A DNA stretch of 64,000 bases. It comes from Acidobacteriota bacterium (GTDB lineage: Bacteria > Acidobacteriota > Aminicenantia > Aminicenantales > Saccharicenantaceae). Positions 44,219-53,083 of this stretch are shown here, in pieces. The notes under the pieces were generated by a model that was not told the origin of the DNA, ran no database searches, and worked only from the letters and a program-made list of their open reading frames with translations. The first letter of the stretch is position 1, and every line of letters begins with the position of its first letter. A program made the translations under genes and the position numbers. The stretch lies in the NCBI GenBank assembly GCA_033549365.1, contig JAWSUF010000006.1, forward strand, positions 62,001 through 126,000, written 5' to 3'.

Positions 44219-44734
44219 ATGAGCCCACAGCGTCCCGGGATTCTCGTTCCTGTTCTCATCGGAGGCGCTGCGGCCGGATTCCTTTCGGGTCTTCCCGTAT
44301 TCGGATGCCTGTGCTGCCTGTGGCCAATCGGCGGGGCCATGCTGTCCGTTTTTCTTCTGGCCAAAGAGACTCCGCACAGCCTGACCGCGGGAGACGGCGC
44401 CATCGTCGGCGCTTTCGCCGGAATCGCCGCGGCGGTCGTTTCCGCCCTGGTGGAAATCCCCCTTAAAACCATGAACGAGGAGTTTCTCCGAACGGTGTTA
44501 GGCCGGCTGGCCGAGTTCACGGAGGATCTGCCGGCGGGTTGGGAGACATGGCTGGATCAATCGACCCAGCCGTCCCTCCCCCTGTTTCTGATCGGACTTT
44601 TCGTCTCCGCACTCATTTTCGCCGGCCTTGGCGCCCTGGGAGGTATCCTGGGCGTCTCCTTATTCGGCAAAAAGCCATCCCAGCCTGCGGCGGTTCCCGA
44701 TGCCTCCCAAGACCCAGGTTATCGTCAACCCTGA
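44219..44734 (+). CDS. Small glycine-rich membrane protein, unknown
   Basis: 171 residues. Hydrophobic segments lie at about 9-48 (two passes, with Cys-rich FGCLCCLWPIGG), 60-80 and 118-146. The arrangement (helical hairpin, amphipathic middle, helical pair) resembles small bacterial membrane proteins of unknown function. The start at 44219 is fixed by AAAGGAG seven bases upstream; the earlier ATG at 44204 is part of that site. The last 35 bases overlap the start of the lipid kinase gene in another frame. Confidence 0.7.
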   Translation: MSPQRPGILVPVLIGGAAAGFLSGLPVFGCLCCLWPIGGAMLSVFLLAKETPHSLTAGDGAIVGAFAGIAAAVVSALVEIPLKTMNEEFLRTVLGRLAEFTEDLPAGWETWLDQSTQPSLPLFLIGLFVSALIFAGLGALGGILGVSLFGKKPSQPAAVPDASQDPGYRQP

Positions 44735-45665
44735 ATCCAACCGCGGCCGCACCCGAAAAAGGTGGTCGGAAATCCGCGAGGCTCTTCGGTCCTTTTTCAA
44801 GGAATTCAGGTATGATTTCACGGAAAAACCGTTTCAGGCCATCGACATGGCCCGTGACGCCATCAAGGGAGGGTCCGAGCTTGTCATCGGTGTCGGCGGC
44901 GATGGAACGATGAACGAAATCGCCAACGGCTTTTTTGAAAACGGGCGGATCATCAATCCTTCGACATCCCTCGGAATCCTTCCGTCCGGGACGGGCTGTG
45001 ATCTCATGAAAAGCCTGCGCATCCCCCGGGGGCTCCGCGGCGCCCTCCGAGTCATCTCCGAGACGCATGGAACGCCCATCGACGTCGGCCGGGCCACGTA
45101 CACAACGCCCGAAGGGAAAACCGAAGGACGGTTTTTTCTCAATATCTCCGACTTCGGAATCGGCGGGGAAGTCGTCCGCAGAGTCAACGAACGCCGCCTG
45201 CAACGGAAAGCGTCCTCTTATATCCGGTGTCTGATCGATGCCATGCGGGAGTACAAGGGCAGCGGCATCCGGCTGACGATCGACGGGCGGACTTGGGATG
45301 AAGAAAACTGCCTGATCGGGGCCGTGGCCAACGGCCGCATTTTCGGCAAGGGCATGAAAATCGCCCCTCTGGCCAGGATCGATGACGGCTGGTTCGACGT
45401 CATTCTGGTCAAGGGCATGAAATTTCTCGAATTCTGTCGCCATGGCTGGAAACTGTTCACGGGAGGACACCTCTCCCACCCGAAAATATCCTGTTTGCGG
45501 ACCCGGACCGTGGAGGCGTCATCGGCGACCGGTCGGGACATTCTGCTGGAACTCGACGGCGAGCAGCTCGGAAAACTGCCGGCCCGGTTCGAAATCATCC
45601 CCCGCCCGCTCCTGGTCAAGGGATGGAGCTCCGAAACCGTCAGTCGGTCCGACCTGCGGTGTTGA
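44700..45665 (+). CDS. Diacylglycerol/sphingosine-type lipid kinase (YegS/DgkB family)
   Basis: 321 residues. The N-terminus VIVNPESNRGRTRKRW matches the DAGK catalytic opening (xxNPxSG), and the nucleotide motif is VIGVGGDGTMNEIANG with GGDGT. LGILPSGTGCDLMKSL follows, and the C-terminal beta domain includes NISDFGIGGEVVRRV, IGAVANGRIFGKGMKIAP and LLELDGEQLGKLPARFEIIP. It phosphorylates a lipid head-group hydroxyl at the inner membrane; the exact lipid is not readable. It overlaps the upstream membrane-protein gene by 35 bases and the convergent transglycosylase gene by 26 bases. Confidence 0.9.
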   Translation: MPPKTQVIVNPESNRGRTRKRWSEIREALRSFFKEFRYDFTEKPFQAIDMARDAIKGGSELVIGVGGDGTMNEIANGFFENGRIINPSTSLGILPSGTGCDLMKSLRIPRGLRGALRVISETHGTPIDVGRATYTTPEGKTEGRFFLNISDFGIGGEVVRRVNERRLQRKASSYIRCLIDAMREYKGSGIRLTIDGRTWDEENCLIGAVANGRIFGKGMKIAPLARIDDGWFDVILVKGMKFLEFCRHGWKLFTGGHLSHPKISCLRTRTVEASSATGRDILLELDGEQLGKLPARFEIIPRPLLVKGWSSETVSRSDLRC

Positions 45666-46212
45666 GCCGAAAATACCGGGGATCGTTGGTCAGCGTCACA
45701 CGCCCTTCGGAGTCGACGATCTTGTAAATGCGCGATTTCTGATGGATCGTCGTCTTGGTATAGGACGCCGTGATCCGTTTGACATAATCCCGGGTTTCCC
45801 GATAGGGCGGAATCCCGCCATGCCGGATCACCGCCTGTTGACCGGCGTTGTAGGCGGCCAGCACAAGTTTGGTGTCGGCATCGAACATTTGGATCAGATC
45901 TTTCAGATAGCGGGCGCCGCCTTCGATGTTTTGCTCGGGATCGAAAACATTCTTGACCCCGTAATGGCGGGCCGTATCAGGCATGAGCTGCATCAACCCG
46001 CTGGCCCCCTTGGGAGAAACGGCATATCGATTGTAATTGGATTCGGCGACGATGATGGCATGGATCAGTTCGGAAGGAAGGTTGTGGCGGCCGGCGACCC
46101 GTTCGATGATCTGTTGATAGGCGAAACGCCCAGCCGTCCGTCCGGACGCATGAAGAGAAGACAACGCCAGACAACAACCCAAAACCGCAACGATCGCCGC
46201 TTTTCCCTTCAT
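45640..46212 (-). CDS. Secreted SLT-type lytic transglycosylase
   Basis: 190 residues. Signal peptide to about residue 23 (CCLALSSLHASG), then a lysozyme-like domain: LPSELIHAIIVAESNYNRYAVSPKGASGLMQLMP with the catalytic Glu in VAESNYN, NIEGGARYLKDL and LVLAAYNAGQQAV. The C-terminal tail KSRIYKIVDSEGRVTLTNDPR resembles the short DUF4124-like beta segment seen in some such enzymes. It cleaves peptidoglycan with anhydro-muropeptide formation. The gene is 71 bases downstream of alaS on the same strand and overlaps the convergent lipid-kinase gene by 26 bases. Confidence 0.9.
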   Translation of the reverse strand: MKGKAAIVAVLGCCLALSSLHASGRTAGRFAYQQIIERVAGRHNLPSELIHAIIVAESNYNRYAVSPKGASGLMQLMPDTARHYGVKNVFDPEQNIEGGARYLKDLIQMFDADTKLVLAAYNAGQQAVIRHGGIPPYRETRDYVKRITASYTKTTIHQKSRIYKIVDSEGRVTLTNDPRYFRLNTAGRTD

Positions 46213-46283
46213 GATGGCCTGTTCATCTTGCCAAATCCGGCCGTTTTCGACAATCCCCTTTTGGGGTGATTTTTTTCATGCCG

Positions 46284-48923
46284 TCAAACCATCTGTTCCA
46301 GGATCCTCGGGAGGTCGTCTTCCAAAACGGCGCCCAGCTTTTCCGGGTGAGTCCCGCCCGCCTGGGCGAAATCCGCGCGCCCTCCCCCGCCGCCGCCCAA
46401 AACGGCGGAAAGCGCTTTCACCAGAGAGTCGGCCCGGATCCGCTCCGTCAGATCGGCGGTGACGGAAACCACAAGGTGTGTTTTGTTTCCGTCCGCCGCA
46501 CCAAGAACGACCACACCGCGGCCCATTTTTTGCTTGAGGGAATCGGCCAGGTCGCGCATGTCCCCGGGAGGGATGTTTTCGACTTTGCGGGCCAGCAGGG
46601 GAACGCCCTTGACGGTCCGGACTTGAGCGGCGGACTCCGGTGAAGAGCCGGACAGGAGCTTTCTGCGAAGCATCCGGATCTCTTTTTCCTTTTCATCCAG
46701 GGCATCCTTGATTTTTTCCAGACGCGACGGCAGATCCCGGCGTCCGACGGCCAGGATCCTCTCGAGCCGGCCGATCATATCCTCAAGATCCCGGATGTGA
46801 CCGAGAGCCTCCTCGCCCGTAACAGCTTCGATCCGCCTCATACCGGCGGCAATGCCGGATTCGGAAAGGATTTTGAACAGACCGATGTGTCCCGAGGCCG
46901 GAACATGCACACCGCCGCAGAGTTCTCGGCTGAAATCCCCCACCCCGACGAGCCGGACTTCGTCTCCGTATTTCTCTTCGAAGATGGCCATCGCCCCTTC
47001 GCGGAGGCCTTCCTCCATGGTCGTCGTTCTCGTCCCCACGGCCATGTTTTCACGAATCACGGCGTTGACCCGGGATTCGACCTCACGGATTTCCTCGGGC
47101 GTCAGGGCGGCATAGTGGGTGAAGTCGAAACGGAGCCTGTCCGGCCCGACGCGGGAGCCCGATTGCTTGACATGTTGGCCGAGAACCTGGCGGAGCGCGG
47201 CGTGAAGAAGGTGGGTCGCGGTGTGGTTCCGGGACACCGCGGCCCGCCGTCCGGCGTCGATGGCGGCTTCGACCGCATCCCCTTTTGTCAGGGATCCCGA
47301 CAAGACCCGGACGCGATGGGCGATGATGTCCGGAGTCAGATACCGGGTATCGTCGACGGATGCGGAAAAATGCAATCCTTTCAACAGCCCGGTATCGCCG
47401 ACCTGCCCCCCGGCCTCGGCGTAAAAGGGCGTCTCTTCGAGAATGACATCGCCGGTCTCTCCTTCCTTGAGCTGCCGGACGGAACGTCCATCATGAAGAA
47501 CGGCCGCAATGGACGTCTCGAGGACTTCGCGGGCCTCGTGAACGACGGACCGGACCCTGATCCCTTCGATTCCGCCGGGAAGCGCCTTCCGCTTCTGTTT
47601 TTCGCCTCCCTTCCAGGCCTCGCGGGCCCGGGACCGTTGGGTTTCAAGTTCCCGTTGAAATCCCTCTTCGTCGACGCTCCAGCCTTTTTCGGCGGCCAAT
47701 TCCCGGGTTAAATCCAGAGGAAACCCGAAAGTGTCATACAACTTGAAGACTTTAGTCCCGGGAAGCACCCGATTGTCCGGGTCTTTCGCATTTTCGAAAT
47801 AGTCTCCGAACTGCCGCAGGCCCGATGTCAGGGTCGCCGCAAACCGTTCCTCCTCCGACAGGCAGACACGGGAAATCAGGGGCAGGGATGCCGTCAATTC
47901 GGGATAGGCGGACTTCATGATATCCCCGACGCGTCCGACGATTTCATAGAGAAACGGCTTGTCAAGACCGATGAGGTTTCCATGCCGATAGGCCCGGCGG
48001 ATGAGCCGCCTCAGAACATAACCCCGGCCTTCGTTGGCCGGGACCGCACCGTCCCCGATCAGAAAAGCCGCGGCCCGGACATGGTCGGCAATGATCCGGA
48101 CCGAAACATCGCCCGCGTCATCCGCGGGGTATTCCCGTCCGGCCGAACGGCAGACATCTTCAATCAATGGAAAAAAGAGATCGGAGTCGTAATTGCTTTG
48201 TCGGCCCTGAAGAACAGCGGCCATTCTTTCCAACCCCATGCCCGTATCGATGGATGGCGAGGGCAGGGGCTGAAGCCCCCCGGCTTCATCCTGAAAAAAC
48301 TCCATGAAAACGAGATTCCAGAGCTCGGAGAATCGGTCCGAACCCGTTTCGATCAGCGAATAAGGGTCTCCGGGTTCGAGTGCGGCGCCGAAATCGTAAT
48401 GAATCTCCGAACAGGGACCGCAGGGTCCGGTATCGCCCATGGCCCAGAAATTGTCTTTTTTTCCGTACCGGAAGATCCGGTCCTCCGGAATGCCGATGTC
48501 CTCGGACCAGATCCGATAAGCGTCATCGTCATCGGTGTAGATCGTGATGTAGAGGCGATCCTCCGGAAGGGAGAAAACCCGGGTCATCAGCTCCCAGGCG
48601 AAGGCCACGGCTTCGGCCTTAAAATAATCCCCGAAGGAAAAATTCCCCAGCATCTCGAAAAAGGTGTGATGTTTCGGCGTGCGGCCGACGGTCTCGAGGT
48701 CATTATGCTTGCCGCTGACACGCATGCACTTCTGCACGGAGACGGCCCGGGTATAGCTCCGTGTCTCGCGGCCGAGAAAAACATCCTTGAACTGGTTCAT
48801 CCCGGCATTTGTGAACAGAAGGGTCGGATCGTCTCTGGGGATTAACGGGGAGCTCGGAACGATCTTATGGCCCCGGGCGGCGAAAAACTCCAGAAACGCG
48901 CCGCGGATGTCCTGCGATCTCAT
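46284..48923 (-). CDS. alaS: Alanyl-tRNA synthetase
   Basis: 879 residues, normal length. Class II core at the N-terminus: FFAARGHKIVPSSPLIPRDD, LFTNAGMNQFKDVFLG, KCMRVSGKHNDLE and HHTFFEMLGNFSFGDYFK. The editing domain has HTATHLLHAALRQVLG and CGGVHVPASGHIG with the zinc-type His and Cys residues, and the C-Ala domain ends with GGGGGGRADFAQAGG. It charges tRNA-Ala and clears Ser and Gly mischarges. The ATG overlaps the pilT stop by 4 bases (ATGA), which couples it to a motility ATPase gene. Confidence 0.97.
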   Translation of the reverse strand: MRSQDIRGAFLEFFAARGHKIVPSSPLIPRDDPTLLFTNAGMNQFKDVFLGRETRSYTRAVSVQKCMRVSGKHNDLETVGRTPKHHTFFEMLGNFSFGDYFKAEAVAFAWELMTRVFSLPEDRLYITIYTDDDDAYRIWSEDIGIPEDRIFRYGKKDNFWAMGDTGPCGPCSEIHYDFGAALEPGDPYSLIETGSDRFSELWNLVFMEFFQDEAGGLQPLPSPSIDTGMGLERMAAVLQGRQSNYDSDLFFPLIEDVCRSAGREYPADDAGDVSVRIIADHVRAAAFLIGDGAVPANEGRGYVLRRLIRRAYRHGNLIGLDKPFLYEIVGRVGDIMKSAYPELTASLPLISRVCLSEEERFAATLTSGLRQFGDYFENAKDPDNRVLPGTKVFKLYDTFGFPLDLTRELAAEKGWSVDEEGFQRELETQRSRAREAWKGGEKQKRKALPGGIEGIRVRSVVHEAREVLETSIAAVLHDGRSVRQLKEGETGDVILEETPFYAEAGGQVGDTGLLKGLHFSASVDDTRYLTPDIIAHRVRVLSGSLTKGDAVEAAIDAGRRAAVSRNHTATHLLHAALRQVLGQHVKQSGSRVGPDRLRFDFTHYAALTPEEIREVESRVNAVIRENMAVGTRTTTMEEGLREGAMAIFEEKYGDEVRLVGVGDFSRELCGGVHVPASGHIGLFKILSESGIAAGMRRIEAVTGEEALGHIRDLEDMIGRLERILAVGRRDLPSRLEKIKDALDEKEKEIRMLRRKLLSGSSPESAAQVRTVKGVPLLARKVENIPPGDMRDLADSLKQKMGRGVVVLGAADGNKTHLVVSVTADLTERIRADSLVKALSAVLGGGGGGRADFAQAGGTHPEKLGAVLEDDLPRILEQMV

Positions 48924-50086
48924 CGTGGTTTTTTACGGGGGGGTTCTTTCCCGCCCTCCATTCTCTCAACCTGGCTCATCTGGCTTTCCATTTCCTCAAG
49001 GGCGATGTCGAGCGTCGACTGAATGCCCATGACTCTCAGTTTGAAATTGTCCGGGGTGGAGGAATACTTGATACCCTGTTCAAAGGAGATGTATCCGTCC
49101 CGATACAGCTGGTAAATGGACTGGTCGAAGGTCTGCATCCCATACTGGGAGACGCCGGAGGAGATGGCGTCTTTGATCAAATGGGTCCTTTCACGGTCGT
49201 GAATGCATTCCCGGATATAGGGAGTCGCGATCATGACTTCGACGGCGGGGACTCTCCCCTCGCCGTCCATCCTGGGGATCAAGCGCATCGAAAGAATGGC
49301 CCTCAGGATGCTGGCCAACTGGAGCCGAACCTGTCGCTGGTGATGGGGGGGAAAAACGGAAATGATCCGATTGATGCTTTCGGGAGCATCCAAGGTATGA
49401 AGGGTGCTCAAAACGAGATGGCCGGTTTCCGCAGCCAAAAGCGCCGTTTCGATGGTATCGGCGTCCCGCATCTCGCCGACGAGAATGACATCGGGATCTT
49501 CCCGGAGACAGGCCCGCAAACCCCGGGAGAAACTCTGGACATCCATCCCCACTTCTCTCTGATGGATCGTGCTTTTTTTGTCGAGATGAAGATATTCGAT
49601 GGGGTCTTCGACGGTGATGATGTTTTCCCGGCGCTCGGCGTTGATATGGTCGATCATGGAGGCCAGGGTCGTTGTTTTGCCGCTTCCCGTCGTCCCCGTC
49701 ACCAGAACCAGACCTCGCGGCGACAGGGCGATTTTTTCCAGAACTTCGGGAAGAAGAAGCTGGCGGATGTTTTTCACCTCGAGCGGAATGATGCGCAGGG
49801 CGATCGAGAGCGAACCGCGCTGGCGAAAGATATTGCCGCGGAAACGGCCGAAACCGGGGAGGCTGTAGGCGAAATCGATATCCATGTCGCTCTGAAGCTG
49901 GTCTTTCTGGTAGTCGGTCAGGATTTGTCCGCTCAGTTGGGTGGTGTCCTCCACCGTCAGCCGGGGATACATCGTCAACGGCGTCAATGTGCCGTGGACA
50001 CGGATTGTGGGGTAGTTTCCGGCCTTCATGTGCAAATCCGACGCATCCCTCTCAATGGCGGTCTTTAAAAATTCATCAATGTTCAT
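48920..50086 (-). CDS. pilT: Type IV pilus retraction ATPase PilT/PilU
   Basis: 388 residues. SDLHMKAGNYPTIRVHG opens the PAS-like N-terminal domain; the motor has Walker A TGTTGSGKTTTLASM, the Asp box ITVEDPIEYLH, Walker B DPDVILVGEMRDADT and the His box GHLVLSTLHT. The C-terminal AIRNLIREG-type signature corresponds to LIKDAISSGVSQYGMQTFDQ. It powers pilus retraction and twitching. The C-terminal tail has an acidic then basic extension (EEMESQMSQVERMEGG, RKKPR), longer than in standard PilT, which is more like PilU. Other pilus genes are not in the window. Confidence 0.94.
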   Translation of the reverse strand: MNIDEFLKTAIERDASDLHMKAGNYPTIRVHGTLTPLTMYPRLTVEDTTQLSGQILTDYQKDQLQSDMDIDFAYSLPGFGRFRGNIFRQRGSLSIALRIIPLEVKNIRQLLLPEVLEKIALSPRGLVLVTGTTGSGKTTTLASMIDHINAERRENIITVEDPIEYLHLDKKSTIHQREVGMDVQSFSRGLRACLREDPDVILVGEMRDADTIETALLAAETGHLVLSTLHTLDAPESINRIISVFPPHHQRQVRLQLASILRAILSMRLIPRMDGEGRVPAVEVMIATPYIRECIHDRERTHLIKDAISSGVSQYGMQTFDQSIYQLYRDGYISFEQGIKYSSTPDNFKLRVMGIQSTLDIALEEMESQMSQVERMEGGKEPPRKKPR

Positions 50087-50172
50087 GGGTCGCTCCCCTT
50101 AGCCGCCGGCTTCCCTCCAGGTCCGCCGGCGCGGAATTGCCGGATATCCGGGCTTCCCTTCAAGGACACATC

Positions 50173-50202
50173 ATGGTAGCCCAACCTCTTCCATCAAGTC
50201 AA
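50173..50202 (-). promoter_or_regulatory. Possible promoter of pilT-alaS
   Basis: On the minus strand: TTGACT (50202-50197), 18-base spacer, TACCAT (50178-50173), about 85 bases upstream of the pilT ATG in the 160-base gap after the kinase gene. Confidence 0.35.
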
Positions 50203-50246
50203 ACCCATTCACGAGTCGAAACGGCTGCAGATGCAAACAGGTCAGG

Positions 50247-51185
50247 TCAGACGGTTTCTCCGCAGTAGGGACATTCCCGTGTTTTATGGGGAAGCGGTCT
50301 GCGGCAATTCCAGCAGAGACACGGACCCTTGCGTTCACGGGCCCGGATCCGGGACAGCATGTCATCGACGTCCGATGTCAGCGGCTCCCGGCCCTTGTAC
50401 AGACAGAGCGCCCGAATGATTTCGGAGGCACTCTGGTAACGTTCATCGATTTTGGCGGAAAGCGCCTTCATGATCATGGCGTCGATCTCCCGGGGGATGC
50501 GGCCGTTTTTCAACCGCGGCGGCGTGATCGACCCCGACTGGGCTTTCTCCAGGATTTTGAAGGGATCCGGATCAAATATGGGGGGCTGCCCGATGATCAT
50601 CTCGTAGAAAATGCACCCCACGGAGTAGATGTCGGAAACGTAGGAGGCCTTGCCGAGAAATTGCTCCGGCGCCATGTAGGGGGGCGAACCGATCCGGGTT
50701 GAGGCGTAGGGAACGGAATTCAGCCAGGCCGACGTGCCGAAGTCCGTGATTTTGGCCGTTCCGTCCTCGGACACAAGGATATTGGAAGGGCGGAGATCGC
50801 GATGAACGATTTTATTCTTATGGGCATGGTCGATGCCGTAGGCGATCTGGCGGATGAAGGCCAGGGCCCGATCCATAGGAAGGACTTTGTCCCTTTCCAG
50901 GATTTTTTCCAGAGTCTTTCCACGGATATATTCCATCACCATGAAAAAGGTGTTTTTTTCCTTTTCCGCGGCCAGCATCCGGACGATATTGGGATGATTG
51001 AGCGCGGCCTGAAGCCGGGATTCCTTCAGAAGTTTGAAAAGATCCAGAGATTGTTTGTGCGGAACCTTGATGGCGACTTTGATATCCAGCCACGTGTCCC
51101 GGGCCAGGTAAACGGAACCGAAACCGCCGCTGCCCAGAGACCGAAGAATTTCGTATTTGCCGACTTTTTGTCCCTGAAGAAACAT
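50247..51185 (-). CDS. Soluble Ser/Thr protein kinase with C-terminal zinc ribbon
   Basis: 312 residues. Kinase domain at about 10-270: glycine loop LGSGGFGSVYLA, Lys40 in VAIKVPHK, catalytic loop HRDLRPSN (Asp130) and DFG at 148-150, with GSPPYMAPEQ following. The loop Lys that normally follows HRDx is Arg132 here, an uncommon change. There is no membrane helix. The C-terminus carries two CxxC pairs (Cys291/294 and Cys305/308: CWNCRRPLPHKTRECPYCG), a rubredoxin-like zinc ribbon. The start codon overlaps the rsmE stop by one base, so it is probably read from the dnaJ-rsmE transcript. Substrate unknown. Confidence 0.9.
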   Translation of the reverse strand: MFLQGQKVGKYEILRSLGSGGFGSVYLARDTWLDIKVAIKVPHKQSLDLFKLLKESRLQAALNHPNIVRMLAAEKEKNTFFMVMEYIRGKTLEKILERDKVLPMDRALAFIRQIAYGIDHAHKNKIVHRDLRPSNILVSEDGTAKITDFGTSAWLNSVPYASTRIGSPPYMAPEQFLGKASYVSDIYSVGCIFYEMIIGQPPIFDPDPFKILEKAQSGSITPPRLKNGRIPREIDAMIMKALSAKIDERYQSASEIIRALCLYKGREPLTSDVDDMLSRIRARERKGPCLCWNCRRPLPHKTRECPYCGETV

Positions 51186-51934
51186 CAGTTCCCGACCCGG
51201 AAATGCATGACGCAGACAACGGCCGCGACGGCCGCCGTTTCAGCGCGCAGAATAAACGGCCCCAGGCTCACCGTTTCAAAACCGTGGGTGATGATATCGT
51301 CCTCCTCCTGTTTTGTCCAGCCCCCCTCGGGACCGATGAGCAGGGAGATGGAAGAGGTGTCGACATCATGGGAAGCCGGGACTCCCGGCTTCAGGGCGTC
51401 TCGAAGGAGTGTCGCGGGTTTCTCGGTGAAGGCCAGTTTCTTCCCCTTATTTTCCTGCTCCAAAAACCGCTTCAAGGATATCGTCCCATGGATCTCCGGT
51501 ATCCGAAAGCCCTTGCTTTGCTTGACCGCCTCCCGGGCGATTCTCTTCCAGCGATCCATGCGGCCGGCCATCCGGTCTTCAACCGCTTGAAGTGACCGAT
51601 CCGACAGGACCGGGATATATTCGGCCACACCGAACTCCGTGGCCTTCTGAAGAATCGTCTCCATCACCTTGTTGGGGAGCATGGCTTGTGCCAGTGTCAC
51701 TCGGACGACGGGCGGATCCGGATCTGTTTTTTCCAGAACCTCGAGCAGCGTCTCCCGAACGTCGGTCCGGACCACCCGGGTCCGGACCCGTCTTCCCTGG
51801 GAATCGACCAGCCAGACGACATCTCCGGCTTTTCGTCGGGCGACCCGAAAAAGATGATGGTGTTCGCGGCCCTGAAGGTGCAGCCTTGAGACGCCGTCTT
51901 CGATGTGTTCGATAAAAAACTGGTTGGAAGTCAA
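51185..51934 (-). CDS. rsmE: 16S rRNA m3U1498 methyltransferase
   Basis: 249 residues. The N-terminal PUA-like domain contains HHLFRVARRKAGDVVWLVDSQG; the SPOUT domain has QAMLPNKVMETILQKATEFGV, DRWKRIAREAVKQSKGFRIP, LLIGPEGGWTKQEEDDI and VSLGPFILRAETAAV, forming the knotted SAM site. It methylates U1498 in the decoding region of 16S rRNA. It lies 15 bases after dnaJ and overlaps the kinase start by one base. The dnaJ-rsmE order is common in bacteria, so its linkage to heat-shock genes is expected. Confidence 0.95.
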   Translation of the reverse strand: MTSNQFFIEHIEDGVSRLHLQGREHHHLFRVARRKAGDVVWLVDSQGRRVRTRVVRTDVRETLLEVLEKTDPDPPVVRVTLAQAMLPNKVMETILQKATEFGVAEYIPVLSDRSLQAVEDRMAGRMDRWKRIAREAVKQSKGFRIPEIHGTISLKRFLEQENKGKKLAFTEKPATLLRDALKPGVPASHDVDTSSISLLIGPEGGWTKQEEDDIITHGFETVSLGPFILRAETAAVAAVVCVMHFRVGN

Positions 51935-51949
51935 GAGTCGTCCATCAAT

Positions 51950-53083
51950 TCAGTGCACGGTCTTTTTGAACTTTTCGGCGACGCGTCTGTCGACATCATC
52001 AAGATCTTCACCCTGAATTTCGGCCAGCCGGACGAGAAGCTTTTTTTCTTCCCGGGACAATTTCCTGGGCGTCAGGACATCCACCTTGACAAAGACATCC
52101 CCCCGGCCCCGGCCTCCGAGGATGGGAATGCCCTTGCCTTTGATTTTCAAAACTTCCCCGGCCTGGATTCCCGCCGGAACCTTCAGGACTTCCGAGCCGT
52201 CCAATGTCGGAATCTCCACTTTGGCCCCCAGGGCGGCCTGAGAAAACGACAGGGCAAGGCGGCAATACAGATTTTCGTTTTCCCGTTCGAAAAAGGGATG
52301 TTTCGCGACACGGATGACGGCATAGAGATCCCCCGGACCTCCGCCGCGCCGCCCCGCCTCTCCCTCTCCGGACAGGCGCAGCCGGGATCCGTCGTCCACA
52401 CCGGCCGGAATCTTGATGGACATGGTTTTCGTTTGCCGTGTGTTACCCGAACCCCGGCATTCCGGACAGGGATCGGTGATAATCCGCCCTTCTCCCCGGC
52501 AATGCGAGCAAGTCCGAACCATGGAAAAAAAGCCCTGTTGCATACGAACCTGCCCTCGGCCGCCGCAAGTGGGACAGGCGGAGGCCGTCGTGCCGGCCCG
52601 GGCCCCCATACCATCACATGAGACACAGGATTCGGCCCGGTTGAGAGAGATGTCCTTATCCACACCGAAGGCGGCCTCTTCCAGGCTCAATTCGATTTCC
52701 AGAGCCAGGTCGCGGCCGCGCTCGGAGCGGGATCCGGACCGCCCCCCGCGGCGGCCGAAAATATCTCCCATGGAAAATCCGAAAAAGTTGCCCAGAATAT
52801 CCTCGAAATCCTCGAAAACCGTGGAATCAAAACCGGAAAACCCTCCCCACCCTCCATTTTGTAATCCGCCGTGTCCGTAACGGTCATAGATGCTTCGCTT
52901 CTCGGGATCGGCCAGAACACTGTAGGCTTCGGCCGCCTCCTTGAAATTGGCCTCAGCCTCGGCGTTTCCGGGATTCCGGTCGGGATGGTGACGAAGGGCC
53001 ATTCTCCGATAGGCCCTCTTCACATCGTCAGGAGAGGCCTCCCTCCCGATTTCAAGAATTTCATAATAATCGCGTTTGTTCAT
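51950..53083 (-). CDS. dnaJ: Chaperone DnaJ
   Basis: 377 residues, full type I DnaJ. The J domain ([22 protein letters not shown]) has HPD in RHHPDRNPG; a Gly/Phe-rich linker follows ([15 protein letters not shown]). Four zinc motifs CxxCxGxG are complete: [24 protein letters not shown] and CPECRGSG. The C-terminal substrate domains end with [11 protein letters not shown]. It stimulates DnaK ATPase. The start overlaps the dnaK stop (ATGA), which keeps the two made together. Confidence 0.96.
   Translation of the reverse strand: MNKRDYYEILEIGREASPDDVKRAYRRMALRHHPDRNPGNAEAEANFKEAAEAYSVLADPEKRSIYDRYGHGGLQNGGWGGFSGFDSTVFEDFEDILGNFFGFSMGDIFGRRGGRSGSRSERGRDLALEIELSLEEAAFGVDKDISLNRAESCVSCDGMGARAGTTASACPTCGGRGQVRMQQGFFSMVRTCSHCRGEGRIITDPCPECRGSGNTRQTKTMSIKIPAGVDDGSRLRLSGEGEAGRRGGGPGDLYAVIRVAKHPFFERENENLYCRLALSFSQAALGAKVEIPTLDGSEVLKVPAGIQAGEVLKIKGKGIPILGGRGRGDVFVKVDVLTPRKLSREEKKLLVRLAEIQGEDLDDVDRRVAEKFKKTVH

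Noticed and set aside
46245-46279. CCCC-TTTT-GGGG followed by a T-run as a terminator
   Set aside because: The stem is only four base pairs and points along the plus strand, where no gene ends; alaS and the transglycosylase are on the minus strand.
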